A stretch of 64,000 nt of DNA from Paenibacillus sp. MAHUQ-63. GTDB taxonomy: Bacteria; Bacillota; Bacilli; Paenibacillales; NBRC-103111. The notes under the pieces are model-generated. The model ran no database searches. It saw nothing but the letters and a program-made list of their open reading frames with translations, and had not been told where the DNA came from. Positions 54,039 to 63,989 of this stretch are shown here, piece by piece (within the stretch, counting starts at the first letter, position 1; every line of letters begins with the position of its first letter). The stretch is taken from assembly GCF_028765165.1 (NCBI RefSeq), contig NZ_JARADB010000002.1, forward strand, positions 682,001 through 746,000, read 5' to 3'. The translations under genes were made by a program, and so were the position numbers.

Positions 54039-55421
54039 ATGAGTGTAACGATGGATCAAGTAGTAGCGTTAGCGAAGCACAGAGGCTTTGTATTCCCAGG
54101 CTCCGAGATTTACGGCGGTTTGGCCAACACATGGGATTACGGTCCGCTCGGCGTAGAGCTGAAGAACAACATCAAACGCGCATGGTGGAAGAAATTTATT
54201 CAAGAATCCCCGTATAACGTCGGTTTGGACGCAGCGATTCTGATGAACCCGCAAGCCTGGGTAGCGTCCGGCCATGTCGGCAACTTCAACGATCCGATGA
54301 TCGATTGCAAAAACTGTAAAGCCCGCCACCGCGCCGATAAGCTGATCGAGAACAAATTGGCCGAGAAAGATATCGAAATCATCGTTGACGGCATGACGTT
54401 CGACGATATGATGAAGCTGATCGTTGAGCATAACATCGTATGCCCGGACTGCGGCAGCAAAGATTTCACGGATATTCGCCAGTTCAACCTGATGTTCAAG
54501 ACGTTCCAAGGCGTAACCGAAGCGAGCTCCAATGTCGTTTACTTGCGTCCGGAAACGGCTCAAGGCATTTTCGTCAACTTCAAAAACGTACAGCGCACGA
54601 TGCGCAAAAAACTGCCTTTCGGTATCGGCCAAATCGGTAAAAGCTTCCGTAACGAAATTACGCCGGGTAACTTCACGTTCCGTACGCGCGAGTTCGAGCA
54701 GATGGAACTTGAGTTTTTCTGCAAGCCGGGTGAAGATATGAAATGGTTCGAATACTGGAGAAGCTTCTGCCATAACTGGTTGTTGTCGCTTGGCGCCAAA
54801 GCCGATAATCTGCGTCTTCGCGATCACAGCGAAGATGAGCTGTCCCACTACAGTAACGCAACGACCGATATCGAGTACAAATTCCCGTTCGGCTGGGGCG
54901 AGCTCTGGGGCATTGCGGACCGTACGGACTTCGACCTGAAGCAGCATATGGAGCACTCCGGCGAAGACTTCAATTATATCGATCAAGAAACGAACGAGCG
55001 CTACGTACCGTACTGCATCGAGCCTTCGCTCGGCGCTGACCGCGTGACGCTGGCACTGCTGATCGACGCCTTCGAAGAACAGCAGCTGGAAGGCGATGAC
55101 AGCCGTACGGTGCTGCATTTCCACCCGGCGCTGGCGCCAATCAAAGCTGCCGTGTTCCCGCTTTCCAAGAAGCTGAACGAAGGCGCTCAGGCTGTATTCG
55201 CCGATTTGGCGAAGCATTTCATGGTGGATTATGACGATACGGGCTCAATCGGTAAAAGATACCGCCGCCACGATGAGATCGGTACGCCGTTCTGCATCAC
55301 GTATGACTTCGAATCCGAAACGGACGGCCAAGTGACGGTTCGCGACCGCGATACGATGGAACAAACGCGGATGCCGATTGCGGAACTGAAAGCCTTCATC
55401 GAGAAGTCGCTGCAATTTTAA
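54039..55421 (+). CDS. glyS: Glycyl-tRNA synthetase, dimeric (alpha2) type
   Basis: Class IIa synthetase charging tRNA-Gly, of the single-chain type rather than the separate alpha and beta chains. [63 protein letters not shown] with a zinc-like cysteine pair and a second pair in [21 protein letters not shown], motif 2 in [29 protein letters not shown], motif 3 in [16 protein letters not shown], then an anticodon domain. The length is 460 residues. B. subtilis uses the tetrameric GlyQS instead. Confidence 0.96.
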   Translation: MSVTMDQVVALAKHRGFVFPGSEIYGGLANTWDYGPLGVELKNNIKRAWWKKFIQESPYNVGLDAAILMNPQAWVASGHVGNFNDPMIDCKNCKARHRADKLIENKLAEKDIEIIVDGMTFDDMMKLIVEHNIVCPDCGSKDFTDIRQFNLMFKTFQGVTEASSNVVYLRPETAQGIFVNFKNVQRTMRKKLPFGIGQIGKSFRNEITPGNFTFRTREFEQMELEFFCKPGEDMKWFEYWRSFCHNWLLSLGAKADNLRLRDHSEDELSHYSNATTDIEYKFPFGWGELWGIADRTDFDLKQHMEHSGEDFNYIDQETNERYVPYCIEPSLGADRVTLALLIDAFEEQQLEGDDSRTVLHFHPALAPIKAAVFPLSKKLNEGAQAVFADLAKHFMVDYDDTGSIGKRYRRHDEIGTPFCITYDFESETDGQVTVRDRDTMEQTRMPIAELKAFIEKSLQF

Positions 55422-55427
55422 TGCAAG

Positions 55428-55471
55428 AAACCCCCTGTGAGTCGCAGCAGTGCGGTTCGCAGGGGGTTTTC
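55428..55471. terminator. Terminator between glyS and the convergent cupin gene
   Basis: Ten-base stem AAACCCCCTG/CAGGGGGTTT with a 22-base loop region that can pair in part; A and T runs flank both sides, so it can serve both genes. Confidence 0.85.
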
Positions 55472-55475
55472 TATG

Positions 55476-55967
55476 TTAAATGACATAGTCCAGAACCTCG
55501 CTGTAGGGCAAGTAACGATTGACGGCATCCAGAGGCGGACTATAGACATGGAGGGAAACGGTCGGCTCGTGAAACGGATTGTTCAGTTGGTGAATCTGAT
55601 CCGGCGGCGCGGTGAAGTATTCGCCCGCTTTGATCATGTCATCGGCTTGTACGACCGGGTAGCCTGCATAATCCAGGGAGAATTTGGAGTTGACGATTGT
55701 TCCTTGAGCCAAATAGGCTGCTCCTACGGACGTACCGTGATTATGAATGGCTGTCGCTGAAAAGGCAGGAATATGAATGACGATCACTTCCACATCATCG
55801 TTTCTGTATATGACATTGCGGCCATAGGGGAGTTGATTCGGTTCTGTTTTGTACGAAGCAATTTCATGAAATGAAGTTTCGAGCGAGCGCAGCGCTGCTG
55901 CCAATTGTTCTAAATCGGGTGCCTGCAATTTACAGAATGTCTGTTCAACTGCTTTCAGTAATGTCAT
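55476..55967 (-). CDS. cdoA: Cysteine dioxygenase family cupin protein
   Basis: A 163-residue non-heme iron cupin of the thiol dioxygenase family. The metal motif is ATAIHNHGTSVGAAYLAQG (H-x-H then glutamate replaced by glutamine in this stretch) with a later DQIHQLNNP supplying the third histidine; YGRNVIYRNDDVEVIVIHIP forms the first cupin strands. Enzymes of this size in Bacillus (YubC) oxidise cysteine to its sulfinate. Mercaptopropionate or mercaptosuccinate substrates are also possible. AGGAGGCC precedes the ATG. Confidence 0.82.
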   Translation of the reverse strand: MTLLKAVEQTFCKLQAPDLEQLAAALRSLETSFHEIASYKTEPNQLPYGRNVIYRNDDVEVIVIHIPAFSATAIHNHGTSVGAAYLAQGTIVNSKFSLDYAGYPVVQADDMIKAGEYFTAPPDQIHQLNNPFHEPTVSLHVYSPPLDAVNRYLPYSEVLDYVI

Positions 55968-56070
55968 GGCTTCGGCCTCCTAGGCTTTTAACATCTCTTT
56001 ATCAATAATAATTAGAGAAATGATAAGTTTTTTTTATATTGTATGCATGCTGAGCGAAAAGGGTTAAAGG

Positions 56071-56226
56071 ATGCGCCGTGCTTTTGTTGAAAAAAAGGCG
56101 AATATCGGTCCCGGAATTTCCGTCCGTAAGTACGTGCCGTTCAAAGAAAAAGACGGCCGGATAATGGCGACTTATTGGAGTCGCCGCATCCGACCGTCTA
56201 ACTTTTTTTTGAAAAATGGTTCATGA
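56071..56226 (+). other. Possible 51-codon ORF in the cupin/SDR gap
   Basis: An ATG with GGG seven bases upstream opens a 51-codon frame, MRRAFVEKKANIGPGISVRK onward. Its second half is the terminator stem and T run of the neighbouring SDR gene, so it is probably incidental. The rest of the gap 55968-56150 shows only AT-rich sequence upstream of the cupin gene. Confidence 0.2.
56151..56210. terminator. Strong hairpin terminator downstream of the SDR gene
   Basis: AGACGGCCGGAT pairs with ATCCGACCGTCT and encloses a second perfect GGCGACT/AGTCGCC stem. T-rich tracts follow in both directions (TTTTTCTTT on the minus strand). Confidence 0.85.
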
Positions 56227-56238
56227 AAAAAGGGAGCT

Positions 56239-57114
56239 TTACACACGGAACGGAGGGATTCGTCTGCCGTCGATATCGGTGAAGCCGTATTGCTCGGCCA
56301 GGGCGCCAGCTTCGAGCAGCTTCCCCGCATACCGGTGGACATGAGGATCAGAGGCTAACGCAGCGACGGCGCGGCCGATATATTCGACGGATTCCGTCGG
56401 GTGCAGAGCCTCGACCTTCATGAAGTTCTGATCGCCGGGTTCGAGTCCGTAATGCTTATATACGGCTTCCGTGCGCATCCATCCGGGGGCAAGCGCGAGT
56501 GCCGTCACTTGAAGACCGCTCGCCTGTAAGTTCAAGGACATCGCGTGAGTCATATTCGCGACGGCGCGTTTGACCGTGTCGTAGAAGACGTTCACCGGGT
56601 AGTTGCCGCCAATGTCGGAGTAGACTCCCGTATTTATGATCAGGCCCCGCTGCTGCTCAAGGAAAAAGGCGGACATCGCGCACCGGCTTGAGACCATTTG
56701 CGCCCGCAGGCCGGCATTGAACATCCTGTCCCACCGTTTCATCGGCTGTTCCCAGAACGGCAATAAGAAATCGACTTCCTCGTAATCCTCATAGCCGCCC
56801 CAGGCATTATTGACGACCAGATCGAGCTTGCCTGCTTCCCCCTTAATGCGGTCGTAGAGAGCCTGGACATCCTCGTCTGCCGTATGGTCGCAGCGGATGG
56901 GAATGCCTTTGCCTCCGCGAGCTGTTACCTCGTCAGCCGTATCCTCGATGGTGCCGCCCAAATCCGGTCTTGTCGAATGCTCGCGCGTACTGCGTCCGGT
57001 CACATAAACGGTTGCTCCTGCATCCCCAAGCGCCAGGGCGATGCCTCTTCCGCCACCTCGGCTGGAACCGGTGACAAGTGCCGTGAAACCTTGCAACAGC
57101 TTTGAATGTGTCAT
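56239..57114 (-). CDS. Short-chain dehydrogenase/reductase
   Basis: NAD(P)-dependent SDR oxidoreductase of unknown substrate, 291 residues. The cofactor motif is ALVTGSSRGGGRGIALALGDAGATVYVTGRS (T-G-x3-G-x-G form), NNAWGGYEDYEE follows the usual NNA, INTGVYSD is the serine region, and the active-site tyrosine/lysine pair is YDTVKRA. The insertion after the NNA motif resembles the DHRS1-like group. CAGGAGGCA precedes the ATG. A WYL regulator is encoded 90 bases upstream on the same strand. Confidence 0.87.
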   Translation of the reverse strand: MTHSKLLQGFTALVTGSSRGGGRGIALALGDAGATVYVTGRSTREHSTRPDLGGTIEDTADEVTARGGKGIPIRCDHTADEDVQALYDRIKGEAGKLDLVVNNAWGGYEDYEEVDFLLPFWEQPMKRWDRMFNAGLRAQMVSSRCAMSAFFLEQQRGLIINTGVYSDIGGNYPVNVFYDTVKRAVANMTHAMSLNLQASGLQVTALALAPGWMRTEAVYKHYGLEPGDQNFMKVEALHPTESVEYIGRAVAALASDPHVHRYAGKLLEAGALAEQYGFTDIDGRRIPPFRV

Positions 57115-57204
57115 GATGATTGCCTCCTGTCATGTCATCGCTGAAAGGAACGATCCCTTCGCAATTTCATCCTAAAGCATAACCATGACAATTGCTGTCA
57201 AGGA

Positions 57205-58173
57205 TTAAGAAAGCGGCATAGGTCCGTAAGCGACCGACATGGAGGCGATTTGACCGCGAATCCACTCGACCATTTCCGGCGGTTCCTCGACCCTGGCATC
57301 GGCCCCCATGCTGAGGAAATATTGCGCGAAGTGCTTAAGATTGCCGGGATGCATCGTTGTCGTAAACTCGCCGCCGCCATCGTCCCGAAGCACAAGCTGT
57401 CCATCCATGCCATTGCTGCGTTCGAAAGCGCGGACTCCGGCCGGTGTAAATGAGACGCGCAGCTTGAGAGGCTCTGCCGGCAGGCCGGCTTGATCGTTGG
57501 TCAGCCAATCGAGGATGGTCAGATGCTTGAGGTCTTTGGCCGGGTGATCCTCTCCGGCGGGCTCCAAGCTCTGGATGCGGTCGGCGCGAAACAGCAGCAT
57601 GCGGTCCTTCTGGAAGCAGAAAGCCGGGACGTACCAATAGCCATTGGATGAATAGATGCCGATCGGCTGAATTGTTCTCTCGGTTATTCCTTCCTTAGAG
57701 GAATACGCGATTCGAAGAGCCGCTCCGTCGATAGAGGCTTCCAGCAGCTGTTCGAGGAACGGCGAGCTCTGGGTCCGGGATGGCGTCCAGAAGGACACGC
57801 GATCCTGCAGCGCATCGATTCTCGCTCGCGTATCCGTCGGCAAATAGTGATAAAACTTCTTCAAGGCGGAAGCTGATTCCGCTGCGAAGGGCAGCGCTCC
57901 ATAAAACTGAAGGGATTGGAAAGCGAAAAACATCGCCACCGCTTCCTGCTCCGTGAATAGAATCGGAGGGAGCATCCGCTTCTTCAGCAGGCGGTAACCT
58001 CCGTGAGGACCGAATTCGGTATAGAGTGGCATCCCCATTTCGCTCAATTCCTGCAAATCCCGGTGCATCGTGCGTTCCGAGACACCGAACTCCTCAGCGA
58101 GCTCTCTCGTCGTGAACGCCATGCGTTCATTGACAGCCATCATGAGCTGGATCAAGCGCTGTGTTTTGTTCAT
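57205..58173 (-). CDS. WYL-domain transcriptional regulator with N-terminal HTH
   Basis: A 322-residue YafY-type regulator. The N-terminal winged helix is clear (RLIQLMMAVNERMAFTTRELAEEFGVSERTMHRDLQELSEMGMPL, residues about 6-52). The WYL domain lies at about residues 140-215 (ALRIAYSSKEGITERTIQPIGIYSSNGYWYVPAFCFQKDRMLLFRADRIQSLEP), with WYV in place of WYL. A C-terminal WCX-like region follows. The ligand is unknown. GGGGAGGAAG precedes the start. It probably controls the SDR gene next to it, an inference from position. Confidence 0.88.
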   Translation of the reverse strand: MNKTQRLIQLMMAVNERMAFTTRELAEEFGVSERTMHRDLQELSEMGMPLYTEFGPHGGYRLLKKRMLPPILFTEQEAVAMFFAFQSLQFYGALPFAAESASALKKFYHYLPTDTRARIDALQDRVSFWTPSRTQSSPFLEQLLEASIDGAALRIAYSSKEGITERTIQPIGIYSSNGYWYVPAFCFQKDRMLLFRADRIQSLEPAGEDHPAKDLKHLTILDWLTNDQAGLPAEPLKLRVSFTPAGVRAFERSNGMDGQLVLRDDGGGEFTTTMHPGNLKHFAQYFLSMGADARVEEPPEMVEWIRGQIASMSVAYGPMPLS

Positions 58174-58191
58174 ACAGGCTTCCTCCCCGGA

Positions 58192-59085
58192 TTATCCGAT
58201 CGTTCGCATAACTTCCTTCATCGTTGTGACGAAGGCTTCAGCCGCTTTGGACAGATAGCGTCCTTTGCGGTAGGCAATGACTAATGTGCGCACGGGTCTG
58301 CCTTCTAATGCCAGGTGTACGGGGGCCAGCTCGCTATAATTTCGTTTCGAGATCAAATAAGGGACAAATGCGATTCCCATGCCTGCTGCAACGAGAGACT
58401 GCACGGTCTCCATGTTGCTCGATTCAAATACGATGTTCGGGACGATGCCGGCATTTTGGCACAGCTCCAAAGTCAGCTTGCGGAAGCCTTGGCCTTTCTT
58501 CAGCGCGATGAATGATTCTTTCTCCAATTGCTTGATGCGGATCGGTTCTTTGCTTTGCGTCAGCGGATGCTTGGGAGGGACGGCAAGCACGATTTCTTCC
58601 TCCAGCAGCGTCTCGTAGACGAGCGAGTCTTCGCGCAGCGGCAAGGAAAGAAGCGAAATATCGGTCTGCCCGTTCGTCGTTAAGGTCTCAAGGTTGAATG
58701 AAGTTTCTTCGACAAGCGAAATTTCGATCTCGGGGTAGGCGGTTTGGAAAGCGGGCACGACGAAAGGCAGAATCGTCGATCCGGTAATCGGCATGCTGCC
58801 GACAACCAAACGCCCTTTCTTCATCTGCGAAATATCTTCCATTTCTTTCTTAAGCTGTTCTACCATGTCGAGTATTTTCTGCGATTTCTCGACGAATAAA
58901 GAACCGGCGTGCGTAAGCTCGACGGAATTGGTACTGCGCTGAAACAGCAGAACGCCGATCTCTTTCTCCAGCTTGGACAGCTGCTGGCTGAGCGACGGCT
59001 GGGCAATGTGAAGCTTCTCCGCGGCCCGCGAAAAGTTACGTTCGATTGCGATTTGGATCGCGTATTGCAGTTGGCGTAATTCCAA
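58192..59085 (-). CDS. LysR-family transcriptional regulator
   Basis: A 297-residue regulator. The N-terminal LTTR helix-turn-helix is MELRQLQYAIQIAIERNFSRAAEKLHIAQPSLSQQLSKLEKEIGVLLFQRST, followed by a periplasmic-binding-like effector domain (LVVGSMPITGSTILPFVVPAFQTAYPEIEI). The start is TTG at 59085 with AGGAG eight bases upstream. It follows the iron-transport genes in the same direction after a 116-base gap and precedes the WYL gene. The effector and targets cannot be named; CcpC/CitR-like or cysteine regulators have this build. Confidence 0.88.
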   Translation of the reverse strand: MELRQLQYAIQIAIERNFSRAAEKLHIAQPSLSQQLSKLEKEIGVLLFQRSTNSVELTHAGSLFVEKSQKILDMVEQLKKEMEDISQMKKGRLVVGSMPITGSTILPFVVPAFQTAYPEIEISLVEETSFNLETLTTNGQTDISLLSLPLREDSLVYETLLEEEIVLAVPPKHPLTQSKEPIRIKQLEKESFIALKKGQGFRKLTLELCQNAGIVPNIVFESSNMETVQSLVAAGMGIAFVPYLISKRNYSELAPVHLALEGRPVRTLVIAYRKGRYLSKAAEAFVTTMKEVMRTIG

Positions 59086-59201
59086 GTTCGTACATCTCCT
59101 AGACGATATGATAGGAATATCATAACAGATTTCCTATCCGCACCAAAAGGCCGTCCTTCAGGTTGTCAGACGCTGTGGACGGCTTCTATTGGAAGTAACG
59201 G

Positions 59202-61259
59202 CTATCGCTTGACCGTACTCCTGTACATCAGGAACAGGAGGTACGGAGCGCCGATGACGGCTACGACGATGCCCGATGGAATTTCTTTGGGAATGGCGAT
59301 GACTTTCCCGATAATATCCGCGACCACCAGCAGGATGGCTCCGATGACCGCCGATAGGACGACGGACTTCTGATGATGCTGTCCCATCATCATGCGCACG
59401 GCGTGCGGGGCGAGCAGCCCGATGAAAGAGATGGTGCCGACCGACGCTACGGCGATTGCCGCTATGGTAACGCCGATGCCGGCGGCGATCAGGCGCGTCC
59501 GCTGCAGCTGCAAGCCTAAGCCGAGCGACACGAGGTCGCCGAAAGCGAGCAGATCGACGCGGCGGCCGAGCAGCCAGGCAAGGGGCAGTCCGACGGCCAT
59601 CGCGATGCTCAGCTGCGCGAAGTCGCCCCAGCCTCTGGCATACGTGCTGCCGGCCAGCCATGTGAGCGCAGGCGCAGCGCCAAGCTTGGATTGAATGATC
59701 AGGAATTGGATCACGGCCGATCCCAGCGCTGAGACGGCAATCCCGACCAGAATAAGGACGACGGGATTAAGCCCTTTCTTCCAGGCGAGCGCATATACGC
59801 TGCCTGCCGATAATAAGGCCCCGGCCATCGCCCCGACGGGCACCCACGCTCCTGAGGCGGACGGCCAAATCGTCAGTACGAGCAGAGCGCCCATGCCGGC
59901 GCCTGTCGTGACGCCGACAACGGATGGGTCGGCGAGCGGGTTGCGGACGGCCCCTTGCATCATGGAGCCCGCTATGGCGAGTGAAGCACCGGCCAGCGCC
60001 GCTACGAGAACGCGAGGCAAACGCAGATTAAGAATGACATTCGCGGCCATTTCGGATCCGCTGCCGGTCAATACGGCGAGCACGTCGGTGATCGGGAAGC
60101 TTAGCGCCCCGGCGGAAAGTCCGCACAGAATGAGGATGAATAGAGCGGCTGTGGTAAGCGTTACTAAGAGGCCATAAGGCACCTTGGTGCCGAGATAGCC
60201 GACCCCCATGGTCGAGCCGCCGTCGGCGGAAGACTTCATTCTGGAGCCGCGAACGGCGAGCCAAATGAGCCATGGAGCTCCCAGCACCGCGGTTACGGAC
60301 CCGGCGGGCAGCTCGCCTAATGTGCTGCGGAACATTTTGGCAATCGTATCCGCGCCGATCAGGACGACCGCGCCCCAGATCGCGCTGCCCGGAAGCAGGA
60401 ACCGGTGCCTCCGCAAGCCGATCAGCCGGATCAAGTGCGGGGCAATGAGCCCGACGAAGCCGATCGGACCTACGACGCTGACCGTAACGCCGGCCAGCAG
60501 GATCGCCGCGGCCAGCGCTACGAACCGGATCACGTTCACCTTCTCGCCCAGGGAGACCGCCGTATCTTCGCTCAGCTCCAGCATATCCAGCTTCTGGTTG
60601 AACAAGGCGGCGACGATCAGCCCTATAAGCACCCATGGGAGCGCATAGCGCACGCCGAGCCAATCGTTCTGGGCTAACGCGCCGGAACCCCACATGTATA
60701 AACCGTTCGTTTCATTTTCATACATGATTTGCAGACCGCTTGTGAAGGCGGACAAGACGAGTGTGACGATCATTCCGGCGAGCGCCATGCGCAGCGGGGT
60801 GCTCTGGCGCCCGCCTGACATGAAATAAGCCATAACCGCCGCACCGCAGGCGCCGATGAGCGCCAGGATGAGCGAGTGATCCGACTTGATGCCGGGGAAA
60901 TAAACCGCTGCCAACACGATGATGAAGTAGGCGCCGGCATTCAGCCCGAGGGTTGAGGCGGAAGCCAACGGATTGCGGGTGACCGTCTGCAGCAGCGCAC
61001 CCGCCACGGCTAGCGAGGCGCCGGCCAGCAGGCCGATCACGGCGCGTGGCAAGCGAAGCCCCCGAACCATATGATGGTCGGGGGTATCCTGCGGATCGAG
61101 CAGCGCGCTCACAACGGTGTGAACGGTGATGTTCGCTTCGCCTTGCGTAATGTTCAGAAACAGAACGGCCAGCAGTGCCAGAAGGCCTCCTCCGAATACG
61201 AGGGGGGCTTTCCATTGATGTTGCGGTTTCGGTTTAGAACTTACAACGAGTCGGCTCAT
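59202..61259 (-). CDS. Iron-siderophore ABC transporter permease, fused double FecCD protein
   Basis: Both permease halves of a ferric-siderophore importer in one chain, like E. coli FhuB. At 685 residues it is twice the usual permease size; the two halves each carry the FecCD pattern: LRLPRAVIGLLAGASLAVAGALLQTVTRNPLASASTLGLNAGAY in the first and LRLPRVLVAALAGASLAIAGSMMQGAVRNPLADPSVVGVTTGAG in the second, each ending with GPIGFVGLIAPHLIR- or GTISFIGLLAPHAVR-type segments that contact the ATPase. The start overlaps the upstream binding-protein gene (ATGA). No ATPase gene lies in the window downstream. Confidence 0.92.
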   Translation of the reverse strand: MSRLVVSSKPKPQHQWKAPLVFGGGLLALLAVLFLNITQGEANITVHTVVSALLDPQDTPDHHMVRGLRLPRAVIGLLAGASLAVAGALLQTVTRNPLASASTLGLNAGAYFIIVLAAVYFPGIKSDHSLILALIGACGAAVMAYFMSGGRQSTPLRMALAGMIVTLVLSAFTSGLQIMYENETNGLYMWGSGALAQNDWLGVRYALPWVLIGLIVAALFNQKLDMLELSEDTAVSLGEKVNVIRFVALAAAILLAGVTVSVVGPIGFVGLIAPHLIRLIGLRRHRFLLPGSAIWGAVVLIGADTIAKMFRSTLGELPAGSVTAVLGAPWLIWLAVRGSRMKSSADGGSTMGVGYLGTKVPYGLLVTLTTAALFILILCGLSAGALSFPITDVLAVLTGSGSEMAANVILNLRLPRVLVAALAGASLAIAGSMMQGAVRNPLADPSVVGVTTGAGMGALLVLTIWPSASGAWVPVGAMAGALLSAGSVYALAWKKGLNPVVLILVGIAVSALGSAVIQFLIIQSKLGAAPALTWLAGSTYARGWGDFAQLSIAMAVGLPLAWLLGRRVDLLAFGDLVSLGLGLQLQRTRLIAAGIGVTIAAIAVASVGTISFIGLLAPHAVRMMMGQHHQKSVVLSAVIGAILLVVADIIGKVIAIPKEIPSGIVVAVIGAPYLLFLMYRSTVKR

Positions 61260-62293
61260 TTCGTTAAGGCGTTAGCGGTCAGTTCAGCGAATACTTTGGC
61301 GGACAGCGGAACGCCGAACGTCCAAGTGTTGCCTGGCAGTTTGTACGTTTTATTGTCTTTGACGAAAGCAAGGCCTTTCCAAACGGCATTGTCTTTCAGC
61401 TGCTTCTCAAAGACATTGTCATTGTCCTGCACGATGTAGAAGAAGCTGGCGTTCTGCACGGCAGGCAATGCTTCTACAGAGGCTGTCTGGTAGCCGTACA
61501 GTTCGAATTTAGTGGATTTGAATACGTTCTTGAGACCGATGCGCTGCAAAATCTGAATCGCCATCGAGTTGTCCGTGAACATGCGCAGATCGGCGTTGTT
61601 CTGGTTGCTGAACGCTTGAGTCAAGGCAATCTCCGCGCCGTCCTTCTTCGCAGCGGCCAGCTTGGCTTTGGTGTCGGCGTAGGTTTTCTGAAGGTCGGCA
61701 AGCACCTTGTCGCCTTCCGCTTTTTTGCCAACGACATCGGCAATCGTTTTGAATGCGTTCTCCATCTCCGAGTACTGGTCGCCTTTGCCTTCGGCAGGGT
61801 AGGAATTGAAGGCGATCGTCGGAGCGATTTTGCTAAGCGCATCATAATTTTTGCTGGAGCGCAGCGTGCTTGTAATGATCAGATCCGGTTTAAGACCCGT
61901 GATCGTCTCCAGATTCGGTTCCTGGCGCGTACCGACATCGACGACGGAAGCGTCCAGCGCAGGCTTGACGTTCACCCAATTTCCATATCCTTTGTTATCC
62001 GCATTGCCGACAGGTTGAATGCCGACGGCGAGCAGATCTTCCGCATAGGACCACTCCAACGTTACGATGCGTTTAGGAGTTCCTTTAATTTCCGTTGTCC
62101 CGAGATCGTGCTTGATCGTTTTGACAGCATCTGCGGCGGGAGCGGCCGACGGCTGAACGGAAGCCGCAGCGCTTGAAGCCGGGCTGGCTGCAGAATTGCC
62201 GGACGTATGGGTTGAAGCGTTACCGCAGGCTGCAGTAAGGAAAATCATCATTAATGAAGCCGTTACAGTAAATGGTTTGACAAAATTTCGCAC
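61256..62293 (-). CDS. Iron-siderophore ABC transporter substrate-binding lipoprotein
   Basis: Surface lipoprotein that captures ferric siderophore. The export signal (residues about 6-22, SLMMIFLTAAC) ends at a cysteine followed by GNAS, then a serine/alanine/proline-rich linker of about 30 residues. The core shows KRIVTLEWSYAEDLLAVGIQPVG, LKPDLIITSTLRSSKNYDALSKIAPTIAF and a C-terminal LSAKVFAEL, as in the FecB/FhuD group. The start is GTG with AGGAGGGT upstream. Transcription is very probably iron-repressed through the adjacent Fur box. Confidence 0.91.
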   Translation of the reverse strand: MRNFVKPFTVTASLMMIFLTAACGNASTHTSGNSAASPASSAAASVQPSAAPAADAVKTIKHDLGTTEIKGTPKRIVTLEWSYAEDLLAVGIQPVGNADNKGYGNWVNVKPALDASVVDVGTRQEPNLETITGLKPDLIITSTLRSSKNYDALSKIAPTIAFNSYPAEGKGDQYSEMENAFKTIADVVGKKAEGDKVLADLQKTYADTKAKLAAAKKDGAEIALTQAFSNQNNADLRMFTDNSMAIQILQRIGLKNVFKSTKFELYGYQTASVEALPAVQNASFFYIVQDNDNVFEKQLKDNAVWKGLAFVKDNKTYKLPGNTWTFGVPLSAKVFAELTANALTK

Positions 62294-62366
62294 AAATAAA
62301 CCCTCCTAAATACGATGTATCTGCTCTGTGCCAGAGATGATGGTAATGCGACTCCAGCCAAGGAGA

Positions 62367-62395
62367 ATGATAATCATTATCAAATGTATTGTCAA
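62367..62395 (-). promoter_or_regulatory. Iron-uptake promoter with overlapping Fur box
   Basis: On the minus strand TTGACA (62395 to 62390) and TATCAT (62372 to 62367) are 17 bases apart. A perfect 7-1-7 Fur box, TGATAAT-G-ATTATCA on the minus strand, covers 62382 to 62368 and therefore overlaps the spacer and -10. Confidence 0.92.
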
Positions 62396-62540
62396 TCATT
62401 TCTTTTCACATTGTTATAGGAGAAGTCTATCAAGCTTATAGTTATTATATCTTGGAGCAATTACGATATCCGTGCTAAACTACGTTATGAGGGTAAGACA
62501 TTAACAATATGAGCGGGATCATGACAAGAGGTGACTGGAT

Positions 62541-63962
62541 ATGAGTAAAAAGACAATGTTCGAGAAAATCTGGGACAATCACGTAATTAACCAGGAAGAA
62601 GGCAAACCTAGCATCATCTATATCGACTTGCAACTGGTGCATGAAGTAACTTCGCCGCAAGCGTTCGAAGGACTTCGTTTATCCGGCCGCAAAGTCCGCA
62701 GACCTGATTTGACATACGCAACGATGGATCATAACGTTCCGACGAAGGACCGTTTCAACATTACGGATCCGATTTCCAAACAACAAATTGACACGCTTTC
62801 CCAAAACTGCCGCGACTTCGGCGTTACGCTGTTCGATCTGGACAGCATCGACCAAGGTGTCGTGCACGTTATGGGTCCTGAACTCGGCCTGACGCATCCG
62901 GGCAAAACGATCGTCTGCGGCGACAGCCACACATCGACGCACGGTGCATTCGGCGCTCTTGCTTTCGGTATCGGTACAAGTGAGGTTGAGCACGTGCTTG
63001 CGACGCAAACGCTGCAGCAATCCAAAGCGAAGACGCTGGAAGTGCGCATCAACGGCTCGCTGAAGCCGGGCGTTACGGCGAAGGACTTGATCCTTGGCGT
63101 CATTGCGAAATACGGTACGGATTTCGCAACGGGTTATGTTATTGAATATACAGGCGAAGCAATCCGCGGTCTTTCCATGGAAGAGCGCATGACGGTTTGC
63201 AACATGTCCATCGAGGGCGGCGCCAGAGCCGGCTTGATCGCTCCGGACGAAACGACTTTCAACTACCTGCGCGGTCGCGAGTATGTGCCTCAGGGCGCTG
63301 ACTTCGATGCAGCCGTAGCGGAATGGTCCAAATACGTAACGGACGAAGGCGCAACGTATGACTGGGTTGTTGAATTCGATGCGGATACATTGATTCCACA
63401 AGTTACTTGGGGAACCAGCCCGGGCATGGGAACGAACGTTAATGCGCTTGTGCCGGATCCGCAAAGCTTCGAAACCGAAAATGAACGCAAAGCTGCTGAA
63501 AAAGCGCTTGAATATATGGATTTAACGCCAGGAACTCCTATGACCGAATTGAAAGTGGATTATGTGTTCATCGGTTCCTGTACGAACGGACGTATTGAAG
63601 ATCTTCGTGCCGCAGCGAAAATCGCGCAAGGCTACAGCGTAGATCCGTCTGTTACGGCTATCGTTGTACCGGGCTCGGGCCGCGTGAAAATTCAAGCCGA
63701 GAAGGAAGGCTTGGACAAAATCTTCACAGAGGCAGGATTCGAATGGCGTGATGCAGGCTGCAGTATGTGTCTGGCGATGAACCCGGACGTGCTTAAGCCC
63801 GGCCAACGCTGCGCATCGACTTCCAACCGTAACTTCGAAGGACGTCAAGGCCGCGGAGGACGCACGCATCTCGTTTCCCCGGCGATGGCAGCAGCTGCAG
63901 CGATCAAAGGTCACTTCTACGACGTTCGTGATTGGGAAATCAAAGAATACCAACAAGCTTAA
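62541..63962 (+). CDS. leuC: 3-isopropylmalate dehydratase large subunit
   Basis: Aconitase-family enzyme that isomerises 2- and 3-isopropylmalate in leucine synthesis. The 4Fe-4S cysteines are in [13 protein letters not shown] and [53 protein letters not shown] and [34 protein letters not shown] are family hallmarks. The length of 473 matches LeuC. AAGAGGTG precedes the start. leuD follows 28 bases after the stop. Confidence 0.96.
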   Translation: MSKKTMFEKIWDNHVINQEEGKPSIIYIDLQLVHEVTSPQAFEGLRLSGRKVRRPDLTYATMDHNVPTKDRFNITDPISKQQIDTLSQNCRDFGVTLFDLDSIDQGVVHVMGPELGLTHPGKTIVCGDSHTSTHGAFGALAFGIGTSEVEHVLATQTLQQSKAKTLEVRINGSLKPGVTAKDLILGVIAKYGTDFATGYVIEYTGEAIRGLSMEERMTVCNMSIEGGARAGLIAPDETTFNYLRGREYVPQGADFDAAVAEWSKYVTDEGATYDWVVEFDADTLIPQVTWGTSPGMGTNVNALVPDPQSFETENERKAAEKALEYMDLTPGTPMTELKVDYVFIGSCTNGRIEDLRAAAKIAQGYSVDPSVTAIVVPGSGRVKIQAEKEGLDKIFTEAGFEWRDAGCSMCLAMNPDVLKPGQRCASTSNRNFEGRQGRGGRTHLVSPAMAAAAAIKGHFYDVRDWEIKEYQQA

Positions 63963-63989
63963 TTTCGGCTGATTAAGGAGAATGCAAAT

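Noticed and set aside
56071..56226. 51-codon ORF as a real small gene
   Set aside because: Its 3' half is the stem and T run of a terminator, which explains the open frame.
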